A stretch of 26,832 nucleotides of DNA from an uncultured Bacteroidales bacterium (lineage in GTDB: Bacteria; Bacteroidota; Bacteroidia; Bacteroidales; UBA3663), in assembly GCA_905236195.1 (NCBI GenBank), contig CAJOOX010000009.1:1-26832 (forward strand), read 5' to 3'. The notes under the pieces were generated by a model that made no database searches, had not been told where the DNA came from, and worked only from the letters and a program-made list of their open reading frames with translations. Every line of letters begins with the position of its first letter. Position 1 is the stretch's first letter. Made by a program: the position numbers and the translations under genes. Below, in pieces: positions 7,981-15,751 of the stretch.

Positions 7981-8964
7981 CTATTTGTCCCGCTCAATAA
8001 AGAAGTCTATCAGGGCTGCAATCGCAGCCCTGCCTTTGTTGTCGGGGAATGTGTTCAGCACCTGTCGTGCCTCGTGACCTATCTGTTTCATCCTGGCCTG
8101 AGCATACTCGATTCCACCCAGCGATTTGGCAAAATCTACCAGAGCGGTTACGTTCTCGGGCATCAGCTGAGACGGCACATCCAAGAGTGCATACATCTTG
8201 CGAGACTCCTCTGCCGAGGCAGTCCTGAGCGCATAGAGCAATGGTAAGGTTACCTTACCTTCTGCAATGTCATGGCCTGTGGGCTTACCCACTTGTGCAT
8301 TTGTTGGAAAATAGTCGAAGATATCGTCCCGAATCTGGAAAATAAGTCCCATTTTTTCTCCCACTACCGAAATGCGCTCCATCTCGTCTGGAGTTGCGTT
8401 GACCGTCAGGGCTCCGACTTTGAGACAGGCTGCAAAGAGAGAGGCCGTCTTCCCCGAGATAACGCTGAAGTATCCATGCTCAGTCATGGTATGACTCCGC
8501 ACGTTACTCATCTGTTCCAATTCACCTTCGCACAATCTCGTCACCATCTCACTCAGTATGTTCGAGACTGCCAGCGATCCTGTTTCGGTACTTGCCGTGA
8601 GACATTTGGACAGGAAGAAATCTCCCATCAGCACAGCAACACGGTTGTCCCACACATGGTTGATGGAAGCCATTCCTCTCCGTTCTTCACTCTGGTCAAC
8701 CACATCATCGTGGATAAGCGACGCGTTGTGGAGCAGTTCCAAAGCAACGGCTCCCTTGATGGTCGCATCGGTCCAGTCCCGGTCCAGGAGCCGTACCGCC
8801 AAAAAGGTCAGCAAGGGACGCAACTGCTTGCCGCGACGATCCAAAAAGTAACGGATTACATTATCTGCCAACGGCACACGGGTTGAGAGTTTCTGCTTGA
8901 ACTGGCGTTCGAATTCCGCCCGTTCCGGAGCCACTAGTGCTTGAATATCTTCAAATTTGCTCAT
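7981..8964 (-). CDS. Long-chain polyprenyl diphosphate synthase
   Basis: A 327-residue trans-isoprenyl diphosphate synthase that adds isopentenyl diphosphate units to an allylic primer, likely making the side chain of menaquinone. The first Asp-rich motif is DDVVD (86-90, in LIHDDVVDQSEERRG), with GKQLRP (45-50) before it, GKT (171-173), and the second Asp-rich motif QIRDDIFDYF with D213, D214 and D217. Small residues before the first motif (LHNASLIHDD) fit a long-chain (IspB/HepT-like) product. It converges on the deiminase gene with a six-base gap and has its own promoter at 8984-9014. Exact chain length cannot be read from the sequence. Confidence 0.93.
   Translation of the reverse strand: MSKFEDIQALVAPERAEFERQFKQKLSTRVPLADNVIRYFLDRRGKQLRPLLTFLAVRLLDRDWTDATIKGAVALELLHNASLIHDDVVDQSEERRGMASINHVWDNRVAVLMGDFFLSKCLTASTETGSLAVSNILSEMVTRLCEGELEQMSNVRSHTMTEHGYFSVISGKTASLFAACLKVGALTVNATPDEMERISVVGEKMGLIFQIRDDIFDYFPTNAQVGKPTGHDIAEGKVTLPLLYALRTASAEESRKMYALLDVPSQLMPENVTALVDFAKSLGGIEYAQARMKQIGHEARQVLNTFPDNKGRAAIAALIDFFIERDK
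8011..8032. repeat. Perfect 9-bp inverted repeat inside the synthase 3' end
   Basis: CAGGGCTGC, loop AATC, GCAGCCCTG form a perfect GC-rich hairpin 36 bases past the stop of the convergent deiminase gene. It encodes residues Ala-Ala-Ile-Ala-Ala of the synthase on the minus strand. Only CCTTTGTT follows it on the plus strand, so it could slow or end the deiminase transcript, but it lacks a real T-run. Confidence 0.45.
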
Positions 8965-8983
8965 TCTACATTGAATATGGCTG

Positions 8984-9014
8984 CAAAAATAGTCTATTTT
9001 CCTGAAATTTCAAA
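8984..9014 (-). promoter_or_regulatory. Promoter for polyprenyl diphosphate synthase
   Basis: On the minus strand TATTTTTG (complement of 8984-8991) matches the -7 box exactly and TTTG (complement of 9011-9014) is the -33 box, 19 bases apart. It lies 19 bases before the start codon at 8964. Confidence 0.8.
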
Positions 9015-9030
9015 ATTTTTCGCCCAAAGA

Positions 9031-9062
9031 TTTGTGTATTTCTGCAAAAAAACATATCTTTG
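9031..9062 (+). promoter_or_regulatory. Promoter for the thiamin uptake operon
   Basis: TTTG (9031-9034), a 20-base spacer and TATCTTTG (9055-9062) form a perfect Bacteroidetes vegetative promoter. The TPP aptamer starts 27 bases downstream. Confidence 0.85.
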
Positions 9063-9089
9063 CACCGCGATTTACGAAAAAAATCGCCC

Positions 9090-9179
9090 ACTTGGGGTGC
9101 CGTAACCAATTCCTTGATTGTTAAGGCTGAGATCATACCCGATGAACCTGGGCAGGCAATGCTGCCAAGGGATACGAGT
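9090..9179 (+). promoter_or_regulatory. TPP riboswitch (THI element)
   Basis: The conserved TPP aptamer core is clear: GGGGTGCC (9094-9101), GGCTGAGATCATACCCGATG (9125-9144), AACCTG (9145-9150), the P4/P5 arm GGCAGGCAATGCTGCC, then AAGGGA. P1 pairs ACTTG (9090-9094) with CGAGT (9175-9179). TPP binding normally turns the downstream genes off. Together with the terminator at 9202-9237, this predicts control by premature transcription termination of the receptor and permease genes. Confidence 0.97.
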
Positions 9180-9201
9180 TTTTGGTTGATATGTTGTGTG
9201 A

Positions 9202-9237
9202 CGCCCCTCGGTTCTTTCCGAACGGGCGGTTTTTTTT
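9202..9237 (+). terminator. Riboswitch expression-platform terminator
   Basis: CGCCC (9202-9206) pairs with GGGCG (9224-9228), and TCGG (9208-9211) with CCGA (9218-9221), with a small internal loop, followed by GG and an eight-T run (9230-9237). Its position between aptamer and start codon makes it the probable TPP-dependent off switch. A competing antiterminator pairing could not be defined by eye. Confidence 0.8.
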
Positions 9238-9256
9238 AACAACAAAATACAAAACA

Positions 9257-11500
9257 ATGAAAAAAACTCTTACCACTTCTCTCCTTGCCGTATCGGCGGC
9301 TCTGGCTACAGCCCAGAACAACGACTCCCTCCGCATCGAAGAACTGCATGAGGTCAGCGTCTCTGCCGTGAAGGCTTCCAAGGATGCACCCTTTGCGATT
9401 ACCAACGTCTCGCGCGAGGAACTCTCTGAATTTTCCAAAACCGGACAGGAGATTCCCATGCTCCTGATGCAGACGCCCTCGGTTGTCGCATCGTTCGACA
9501 ACGGACTCGGCATCGGAACGGGTTACCTGCGCATCCGCGGATCAGTTGATTCCCGTATCAACATCACCCTCGACGGCGTACCGCTCAACTCGCCCGAAGA
9601 CCAATGTGTCTTCTGGGCCAATATGAATTCCTATGCCGGCTCTCTCGGAAACATCCAGGTTCAGCGCGGCGTGGGTACGTCCACCAATGGTGACGGTGCC
9701 TTCGGTGCATCGGTCGTTATGACCTCCAAGGCTCCCTCTCTGGTACCTACTGCTGAAGTCTCCGGCTCTTATGGCTCCTACAATACTTATGTTCTGGGCA
9801 GTTCGTTCTCGACGGGTCTCCTCTGGCATCATCTCATCTTTGACGGCCGTTACACAGAGACCAACTCCGACGGCTACATCCACGAGACGGGTTCCCGTTC
9901 TGGTTCCTATTACGCCGGACTCACCTGGCTGGACGAGAACTTCGTGATCCGCTACCGCAACTTCGGCAATTTTGAGACCACCGACCAGGCCTGGAACGGC
10001 CTGTCCAAAGCGGACTGGGATGCCGGACGCTACAAGTATAATTCACTCAACGAATGGTATGATGAGGCAACCGACACCTATCACCGCTATCCGTTCAATA
10101 CTTACGACCATTTCTGGCAGAACCGCAACATCCTGTCGGGAACATTCTATCTTTCCGACCTGTGGAAACTCAACACCACCTTCCACTACACCCACGGCTA
10201 CGGCTACTATAACAACTACAAGCCCGACTGCAAGATATCGAAGTTCGGTCTTGACAAAGCCGATTTTGACGGTGTGAAGACAGACAATCTCACCCGCAAA
10301 AAGGGTCTCGACCAGGATTTCTTCGGCGTGATGGCCAATGTCAACTACACGGGCAAACGTCTCGAGGCGGTCGCAGGATATGCTGTTCAGCAATTCGAGT
10401 CCAACCATTTCGGCCGTCTGGTCTATGCGGAAGCCATAGGCGCCAAGCTGTTGAAAAACGGAGACTACACCTACTATGACTCCGATGCAAGCAAGCTGGA
10501 CGCCAATGTTTTTGCCAAAGCCACCTGGCGCATCAGCAACCAGTGGAGCGTTTTCGGCGATGTGCAGTACCGACACATCAACTACAACACCGACGGCATC
10601 AACGACAAGTTCTATGCTTCCTCCACCGGGTTGAACAATCAGATTCTCGACGTTCACAAACGCTATAATTTCTTCAACCCCAAGGCCGGTCTCACCTGGA
10701 AGAAAGACGGACAGACAGCCTACGCGTCGTTCGCCATGAGCCACCGTGAACCTTCCCGCAACAACTTCACCGACAACGGTTCCTATCCGGCTCCCAAGGC
10801 CGAAAAACTGCTCGACTGGGAGGCCGGTTACGAGTTCCGAAACGAGACATTTGCCGTGGGTGCCAACCTCTACTTTATGGACTATGACAACCAGTTCGTA
10901 CTCACCGGAGAAGTGTCCGACATAGGCGAGGCCCTGACCACCAATGTCAAGGATTCCTACCGTCTCGGCATCGAGCTCACGGGGTCCTGGAACGTCACTT
11001 CCTGGATGCAGTTGGCTGGCAACCTTGCCCTCTCTCAGAACAAAATCAAGGACTTTGACGAAGTTGTCGAAAAGTATGATGCCGCCTGGAATTGGATAGA
11101 GTATACCACCGTCCATTACGACAACAGTGACCTTGCTATGTCGCCCAATGTGACGGCTAACGTTATGGCCAATTTCAACTGGCGCGACTTCACCTTCCAG
11201 TGGCACACCAACTGGGTAGGCGATCAGTATCTCGACAACACAGGTTCCAAGGATCGCATGCTTGACGGTTATTCCACCACCAACCTTCATTTCGGTTATA
11301 CCCTCAACATCGGCCGTGCTGTCAAGAGCATCACATTCGGTGCCAATGTCAACAACCTCTTCAACAAGCACTATGCAGCCAACGGCGGTGTTTACTCCGC
11401 CATCGTAGGGTCAGACAATCCCCAGGAGCGCTACAATTCGCCCTGGTACTTCCCTATGTCCGGCACCACGGCATTGGGAAACATCACCATACGCTTCTGA
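9257..11500 (+). CDS. TonB-dependent receptor, predicted thiamin transporter
   Basis: A 747-residue outer-membrane receptor. Signal peptide MKKTLTTSLLAVSAALATAQ, then a TonB-box-like segment (EELHEVSVSAVKAS, about 28-41), a plug domain with GYLRIRGSVDSRINITLDGVP, and a 22-strand-type barrel ending in alternating aromatic strand GNITIRF with terminal Phe. It is a classic siderophore/vitamin-type receptor without the extra N-terminal carboxypeptidase-like domain and without a SusD partner. The TPP riboswitch upstream and PnuT-like gene directly downstream (one-base overlap, TGATGG) indicate uptake of thiamin or a precursor. The open frame extends to 9182, but that would cross the terminator; the ATG at 9257 begins the signal peptide. 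Confidence 0.93.
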   Translation: MKKTLTTSLLAVSAALATAQNNDSLRIEELHEVSVSAVKASKDAPFAITNVSREELSEFSKTGQEIPMLLMQTPSVVASFDNGLGIGTGYLRIRGSVDSRINITLDGVPLNSPEDQCVFWANMNSYAGSLGNIQVQRGVGTSTNGDGAFGASVVMTSKAPSLVPTAEVSGSYGSYNTYVLGSSFSTGLLWHHLIFDGRYTETNSDGYIHETGSRSGSYYAGLTWLDENFVIRYRNFGNFETTDQAWNGLSKADWDAGRYKYNSLNEWYDEATDTYHRYPFNTYDHFWQNRNILSGTFYLSDLWKLNTTFHYTHGYGYYNNYKPDCKISKFGLDKADFDGVKTDNLTRKKGLDQDFFGVMANVNYTGKRLEAVAGYAVQQFESNHFGRLVYAEAIGAKLLKNGDYTYYDSDASKLDANVFAKATWRISNQWSVFGDVQYRHINYNTDGINDKFYASSTGLNNQILDVHKRYNFFNPKAGLTWKKDGQTAYASFAMSHREPSRNNFTDNGSYPAPKAEKLLDWEAGYEFRNETFAVGANLYFMDYDNQFVLTGEVSDIGEALTTNVKDSYRLGIELTGSWNVTSWMQLAGNLALSQNKIKDFDEVVEKYDAAWNWIEYTTVHYDNSDLAMSPNVTANVMANFNWRDFTFQWHTNWVGDQYLDNTGSKDRMLDGYSTTNLHFGYTLNIGRAVKSITFGANVNNLFNKHYAANGGVYSAIVGSDNPQERYNSPWYFPMSGTTALGNITIRF

Positions 11501-12123
11501 TGGAATTTCTCCAGACATATTGGCTTGACATCACCACCACAGCCCTCGGCCTCACCTACATCGTTTTGGAATACAAGGCGAGCGTGTGGCTGTGGCTTGT
11601 CGGCTTCCTCATGCAGGCCCTCGGCATCGCTCTCTACTACCAGAAGGGGCTCTATGCCGACTGCGGAATGGAGGTCTATTACATCGTGATGACCGTTTAC
11701 GGCTATATCAACTGGACAAGACGCTCCCGCAAGGCCGCCTTAGCCGGAAATTCGCAGCAGGAACTACCCGTCACCCATTTCGAGAGTCGCTATATCCTTC
11801 CCTGGCTTCTGGCAACGCTCTCCATCTGGTTTGTGTTATGGTATTTCCTATCTCATTTCACCGACTCCACCGTTCCCATTGCCGACAGTTTCACCACAGC
11901 CCTCAGTTTCGTGGGCATCTGGGCCTTGGCGCGCAAATACCTCGAACAGTGGCTCGTCTGGATTGCTGTCGATGTTGTCTCCAGCGGTCTCTATTTCTAC
12001 AAAGACATTCCCTTCAAGGGCTCCCTCTACGCGCTCTACGTGGTTATCGCCATACTGGGCTACCACCGTTGGCATCGGCTGATGCACAATTCTGCAACTA
12101 AAGAAATGCCCGCATCGCTGTGA
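11500..12123 (+). CDS. pnuT: PnuC-family permease, predicted thiamin transporter PnuT
   Basis: A 207-residue inner-membrane protein of the PnuC family with about seven hydrophobic segments (for example ITTTALGLTYIVLEY, WLWLVGFLMQALGIALYY, YVVIAILGYHRW). Conserved features include YGYINW and the C-terminal GLYFYKDIPFKGSLYALY stretch. PnuC proteins carry nicotinamide riboside, but versions under THI elements are assigned to thiamin (PnuT). Here it is translationally coupled to a THI-regulated receptor, giving a full outer- plus inner-membrane route. A thiamin pyrophosphokinase gene, often third in such operons, is missing: a strong terminator overlaps the pnuT stop. Substrate is inferred from context. 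Confidence 0.9.
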   Translation: MEFLQTYWLDITTTALGLTYIVLEYKASVWLWLVGFLMQALGIALYYQKGLYADCGMEVYYIVMTVYGYINWTRRSRKAALAGNSQQELPVTHFESRYILPWLLATLSIWFVLWYFLSHFTDSTVPIADSFTTALSFVGIWALARKYLEQWLVWIAVDVVSSGLYFYKDIPFKGSLYALYVVIAILGYHRWHRLMHNSATKEMPASL

Positions 12124-12140
12124 TGCTGGGCATTTTTCTT
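12104..12140 (+). terminator. Strong intrinsic terminator after pnuT
   Basis: AATGCCC plus GCATC (12105-12116) pairs with GATGC plus GGGCATT (12122-12134), interrupted by one bulged T, around the loop GCTGT; TTTCTTTT follows. The pnuT TGA (12121-12123) lies in the loop and stem. This closes the thiamin operon. The following 12141-12213 gap holds no gene. Confidence 0.85.
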
Positions 12141-12213
12141 TTGGCTTATCCCAAATTCTTATCTATCTGATTTCACCTTCCGTATTATGAAATAAACGGG
12201 GAAGCCATCCTCC

Positions 12214-12762
12214 TCAGATGGGCAGAATGACGAAAACCAGAGCATCCCATAAAGCGTGACTGATAATCAGCGCGGGCAGGGCTTTGGGACAGAGCCTGTA
12301 GAAGAAACCCCATGCGGCACCTGCCACCAATGCGGCCATTACGAGCATGAAGTTGAACGACCAGATGTGCACCAGCGCATATACAAGCGCGGTAAGGATG
12401 AAAGCGATGTCGGCAGCCTTCTTTCCTGTCAGCACTCGCGAGAGGGTCCGCTGCACATATCCCCGCCAGAAAAGTTCCTCGGCAGGACCGATGACGAACA
12501 GCAGATTGGGCACAGCGAATGCCTCGCGGTTATCCACCCCGGTACGATAGTCGAACCAGTCGCTCAAGAGATTGCCCGCAGCATGCAGCAAAACCACACC
12601 GACCAGAGAAAGGGCCAGAATACCCTAAGGCAACAGCCCGCCAGGCACTTCTCCCCTGGCAAAAAGATAGGCGAAAGTGACGATGATCGGCATTGCCGAC
12701 ACCGGGAAAGACCAAAAGCGAGTAGTGGCCACGCACTCGCCTATACTGTGATGTTGTGTCAT
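12214..12762 (-). pseudogene. UbiA prenyltransferase / CPBP protease chimera with internal stop
   Basis: One 183-codon frame joins two unrelated membrane proteins. Codons 1-87 resemble the N-terminus of a MenA/UbiA-type prenyltransferase: ATTRFWSFPVSAMPIIVTF, then HAAGNLLSDWFDYRTGVDNREAF, which holds the first Asp-rich motif. From about codon 90 (FVIGPAEELFWRGYVQR, near 12490-12505) it becomes the C-terminal part of a CPBP intramembrane protease, with EELFWRG, an HIWSFNF helix and SHALWDALV. The second prenyltransferase motif and the N-terminal half of the protease are missing. Codon 46 is an amber TAG (12627-12625) in the same frame, plausibly from Trp (TGG). A deletion between adjacent genes plus a nonsense mutation explains this. 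It follows the phosphatase gene by 36 bases. A 127-residue product from the Met at 12597 is possible, function doubtful. Confidence 0.8.
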
Positions 12763-12798
12763 TTGAATTCAGGTTGATTGACCTGACTTCAGCAGATT

Positions 12799-14235
12799 TT
12801 ATTTATAGCCCGCGATTCTGGCAATCTTGATGGGAATCTCGGCATTGTCATTGTGGCCCATGAACTGTTCGGCTCCGACACCGCAGACATAGCAGGGCAC
12901 AAGACCGGCAGAATGTCCGCCTGTGGACCAGGAAACGTGGGCCTTGGCATTGATGATGCGCACGGCCTCAGCGGCCATAGGTTCGCTGGAAGAATAGAGA
13001 TTCTTCTCATTGGGCATCTTTCCGACAAAGGACTTCCTGTAAAGTTCCTTAAGGTCTTTTTCCTCATCCTCGGAGAGATCGACCTTGTCCCAGAACGAGA
13101 AATCCTGTTTCAGGACGGCCTGCACCTGTTCCCAAGTCACCTTGTTCCCAGTCTGGGCACGCAGGGCCTGGAAGTGACGGGTCACCTCGTCCTTGGAAGC
13201 CGTCTGATATTGGAGAATCTGGAGGTTATGGACGTAGCTGTTGCGCTTGGCCAACACCAGACCGCCGGTCTCATGGTCGGCGGTGAGGAGAATGAGCGTC
13301 TCGTCGGGATGCTGCAGGTAGAAATCGTAAGCCACGCGGATGCAGGAATCAAGCACAGCCACCTCGCGGAAGGCAGCTGCCGCATCGTTGGAGTGACAGC
13401 CGAAATCGACCTTGGCTCCGATTTCGTTCATGATGAAGAATCCCTTGTCCTTGCCTCCTTTATAATTATAGAGGAAGTCAATCTGGGCGCGGAGGATGTC
13501 GATGACCGTCATCTGACCGGGCTTGGCATCGAGATAGTAGGGCAGCGAGAAGGCGTCCACATCGCTCTCTTCCTGACGCTGGAGCAACAGCATCTTGTCT
13601 GCCTTGGACTTGAGCGAATCATAGCCCAGGACACCGCGTGCGATGGTGTAGCCCCCGTTCTCTGCTATCTGATAACAGGTGAGCGTGGAGTCGCAGGCCT
13701 TGTTGATATCAGAACCGCCATAGAAGTCGAAACCGGCCTCGGCCAGCTGGCTCCCTATCTTGTAGTACTGCTTGCGGGAATCCGCATGGGCATAGAATGA
13801 TGCTGGTGTGGCGTGATTGATGCACACCGACGTACCGACCGCTGTAGGTATGCCGAGTTCGTGAGCCCAGGTTGCAATGCTATAGACAGCCGACGAATCG
13901 GGGCCCTCGCCTATCATTCCGTTGCTGGTCTTGACACCGCAGGCAAGAGCCGTGCCGGATGATGCCGAATCGGTAACACCATGGGAATGGCTGTAGGTGG
14001 ACGCAACGCTGATGACGGGGAACTGCGTGACGCAAAGCGGTACGCGGCCCCACTTGCCGGGTCCGTTCTCGAGTTCGTACTGCATCATCTCCTGACCCAG
14101 AATCGTGTTGACACCCGTTCCGTCGGTGATGAAGTAGAACACATACTTCGCTTTCTTGGGCTTCTCCTGCTGCTGGCAGGCGGCCAAAGAGAAGACCGCC
14201 GTAGCCATCAACAGAGTATAAAGGAATTTCTTCAT
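12799..14235 (-). CDS. Alkaline phosphatase family lipoprotein
   Basis: A 478-residue lipoprotein: signal peptide with lipobox SLAAC, lipidated Cys20. It belongs to the PhoA-like metal-dependent superfamily. Visible active-site elements are the metal-binding ITDGTG (D38), the nucleophile segment VTDSASSGTALACG (S90), a metal-site GCHSND segment, TADHETGG, and WSTGGHSAG near the C-terminus. It probably releases phosphate from monoesters at the periplasmic face or cell surface. The gene lies 18 bases after the carboxyltransferase gene in the same direction with no promoter between them, so it likely shares that transcript, an unexpected partner. No Pho-box-like site was recognised. Confidence 0.92.
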   Translation of the reverse strand: MKKFLYTLLMATAVFSLAACQQQEKPKKAKYVFYFITDGTGVNTILGQEMMQYELENGPGKWGRVPLCVTQFPVISVASTYSHSHGVTDSASSGTALACGVKTSNGMIGEGPDSSAVYSIATWAHELGIPTAVGTSVCINHATPASFYAHADSRKQYYKIGSQLAEAGFDFYGGSDINKACDSTLTCYQIAENGGYTIARGVLGYDSLKSKADKMLLLQRQEESDVDAFSLPYYLDAKPGQMTVIDILRAQIDFLYNYKGGKDKGFFIMNEIGAKVDFGCHSNDAAAAFREVAVLDSCIRVAYDFYLQHPDETLILLTADHETGGLVLAKRNSYVHNLQILQYQTASKDEVTRHFQALRAQTGNKVTWEQVQAVLKQDFSFWDKVDLSEDEEKDLKELYRKSFVGKMPNEKNLYSSSEPMAAEAVRIINAKAHVSWSTGGHSAGLVPCYVCGVGAEQFMGHNDNAEIPIKIARIAGYK

Positions 14236-14253
14236 TGCCTATTTATTTAAAAT

Positions 14254-15693
14254 TTAAAGAGGTATATTACCGTGTTTCTTAGGCGGATTGCTTTGGTTCT
14301 TGTTGCGGCACATCTCAAGGGCCTGAATAAGCGCATGACGGGTGTCGGCAGGCTCAATGATGTCGTCAATAAAGCCGTGTTCGGCAGCCATCGTCGGATT
14401 GGCAAACTTCTCCTCATACTCCTTGACGCGTTCAGCCTGCTGTTCGGGCGTTTCCTTGCGATAGAGGATGGAAACGGCGCCCTTTGCACCCATGACAGCA
14501 ATCTCTGCGGTGGGATAAGCCAAGTTGACGTCGGCTCCGAGCTGCTTGGAGTTCATAGCAATGTATGCACCGCCGTAAGCCTTGCGAGTGATGAGGGTAA
14601 CCTTCGGAACGGTTGCCTCCGCAAAGGCATAAACAAGCTTGGCTCCGTGACGAATGATGCCGTTGTGCTCCTGCTGAATGCCGGGAAGGAAGCCGGTGAC
14701 ATCCTCGATGGCAACAATGGGGATATTGAAACAGTCGCAGAAACGGATGAAGCGCGCAGCCTTCTCGGAGGCATCGATATCCAGAGCACCCGACTTCTCC
14801 TGAGGCTGGTTGGCCACGAAGCCGACGGTACGGCCTGCCATGCGGCCGAAGCCGATGACGATATTCTTGGCCCATGAGGGTTGGATTTCGAAGAAATACT
14901 GCTGGTCGCAGATGGGCTCAATGATGTTGCGGATGTCGTAGCTCTGGTTGGGATCGGCGGGCACCACGTTGTCGAGTTCGTGACAAATGCGCGTCAACTC
15001 GTCGGTGGCGGGCTTGATGGGAGCGTCCTCCATATTGTTGGAAGGCAGGAAGCCGAGCAGTTCGCGGATGGTCATGAGACATTCCTCGTCGTTCTGGCAT
15101 ACAAAGTTGGCCACACCGGAAATCGATCCGTGAACGGAAGCTCCGCCGAGGCTCTCCTTGTCACACTCTTCGTTGGTGACCTGCTTCACCACATTGGGAC
15201 CGGTGATGAACATCTGACTCTCGTCCTGAACCATGAGGATGAAGTCGGTGAGAGCGGGTGAATAGCACGAACCGCCTGCACAGGGCCCCATGATGGCAGA
15301 AATCTGAGGAATCACACCCGATGACATCACGTTCCGGCGGAAGATGTGGGCAAAGCCTGTGAGGGATTCGATACCCTCCTGTATGCGGGCGCCACCCGAA
15401 TCATTGAGTCCGATGATAGGAGCGCCTACCTTGAGAGCCATCTCCTGAACCTTGACAATCTTCTGGGCATTGGCCGAGGAGAGCGAGCCGCCCAGCACCG
15501 CGAAGTCGAAGCCATAGACAAAGACGAGACGTCCGTCAATCTTACCGTAGCCGCAGACCACGCCGTCGCCGGCAATGCGCTTGTTTTCCATACCGAAGTT
15601 GGTACAGTGATGCTTCACATATTTATCTACCTCAACGAAGGTATTTTTATCGAGCAGCACATCAATGCGCTCGCGAACATTCAACTTATTCAT
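14254..15693 (-). CDS. Acyl-CoA carboxylase carboxyltransferase (beta) subunit, N-terminally short
   Basis: A 479-residue crotonase-fold carboxyltransferase of the propionyl-CoA carboxylase / methylmalonyl-CoA decarboxylase type. Seen are RERIDVLLD at the N-terminus, GLNDSGGARIQEG, the oxyanion segment GPCAGGSCYSPALTDF, AKNIVIGFGRMAGRTVGFVANQP, VTGFLPGIQQEHNGIIRHGAK, and the family ending NPPKKHGNIPL. It works with the biotin carrier and biotin carboxylase encoded upstream, probably in the propionate/methylmalonyl-CoA pathway. Relatives are about 510-515 residues and begin with a segment containing LGGG and KQH before TARERI; that segment of some 35 residues is absent. An in-frame TAA two codons upstream of the ATG rules out a misplaced start. 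Confidence 0.92.
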   Translation of the reverse strand: MNKLNVRERIDVLLDKNTFVEVDKYVKHHCTNFGMENKRIAGDGVVCGYGKIDGRLVFVYGFDFAVLGGSLSSANAQKIVKVQEMALKVGAPIIGLNDSGGARIQEGIESLTGFAHIFRRNVMSSGVIPQISAIMGPCAGGSCYSPALTDFILMVQDESQMFITGPNVVKQVTNEECDKESLGGASVHGSISGVANFVCQNDEECLMTIRELLGFLPSNNMEDAPIKPATDELTRICHELDNVVPADPNQSYDIRNIIEPICDQQYFFEIQPSWAKNIVIGFGRMAGRTVGFVANQPQEKSGALDIDASEKAARFIRFCDCFNIPIVAIEDVTGFLPGIQQEHNGIIRHGAKLVYAFAEATVPKVTLITRKAYGGAYIAMNSKQLGADVNLAYPTAEIAVMGAKGAVSILYRKETPEQQAERVKEYEEKFANPTMAAEHGFIDDIIEPADTRHALIQALEMCRNKNQSNPPKKHGNIPL

Positions 15694-15695
15694 AG

Positions 15696-15751
15696 TTTAT
15701 TTGACATTTTTACTATTTGACTATTTCACTATTTATCCATTTCTCTATTTG
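15696..15751. repeat. 8-bp tandem array filling the carrier-carboxyltransferase gap
   Basis: Seven consecutive octamers in one register: TTTATTTG, ACATTTTT, ACTATTTG, ACTATTTC, ACTATTTA, TCCATTTC, TCTATTTG. They occupy the whole 51-bp gap and run into the stop codon (TAG, 15747-15745) of the biotin carrier gene. Consensus ACTATTTG. Bases 15708-15734 are repeated exactly (27 bp) at 16290-16316. No promoter match was found inside it. Confidence 0.8.

Noticed and set aside
9182..9256. An N-terminal extension of the thiamin receptor starting at 9182
   Set aside because: It would be translated through the riboswitch terminator and its T-run, and the signal peptide begins at the ATG at 9257.
10043..11371. 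A 442-codon minus-strand open frame opposite the thiamin receptor
   Set aside because: Same shadow effect; its Val/Gly/Glu-rich translation has no family features, and the plus-strand gene is well supported.
12625..12627. The amber codon in the chimera as a recoding (pyrrolysine or readthrough) site
   Set aside because: The surrounding gene is a deletion chimera lacking essential parts of both enzymes, and no recoding element or pyrrolysine genes are visible. A nonsense mutation is simpler.
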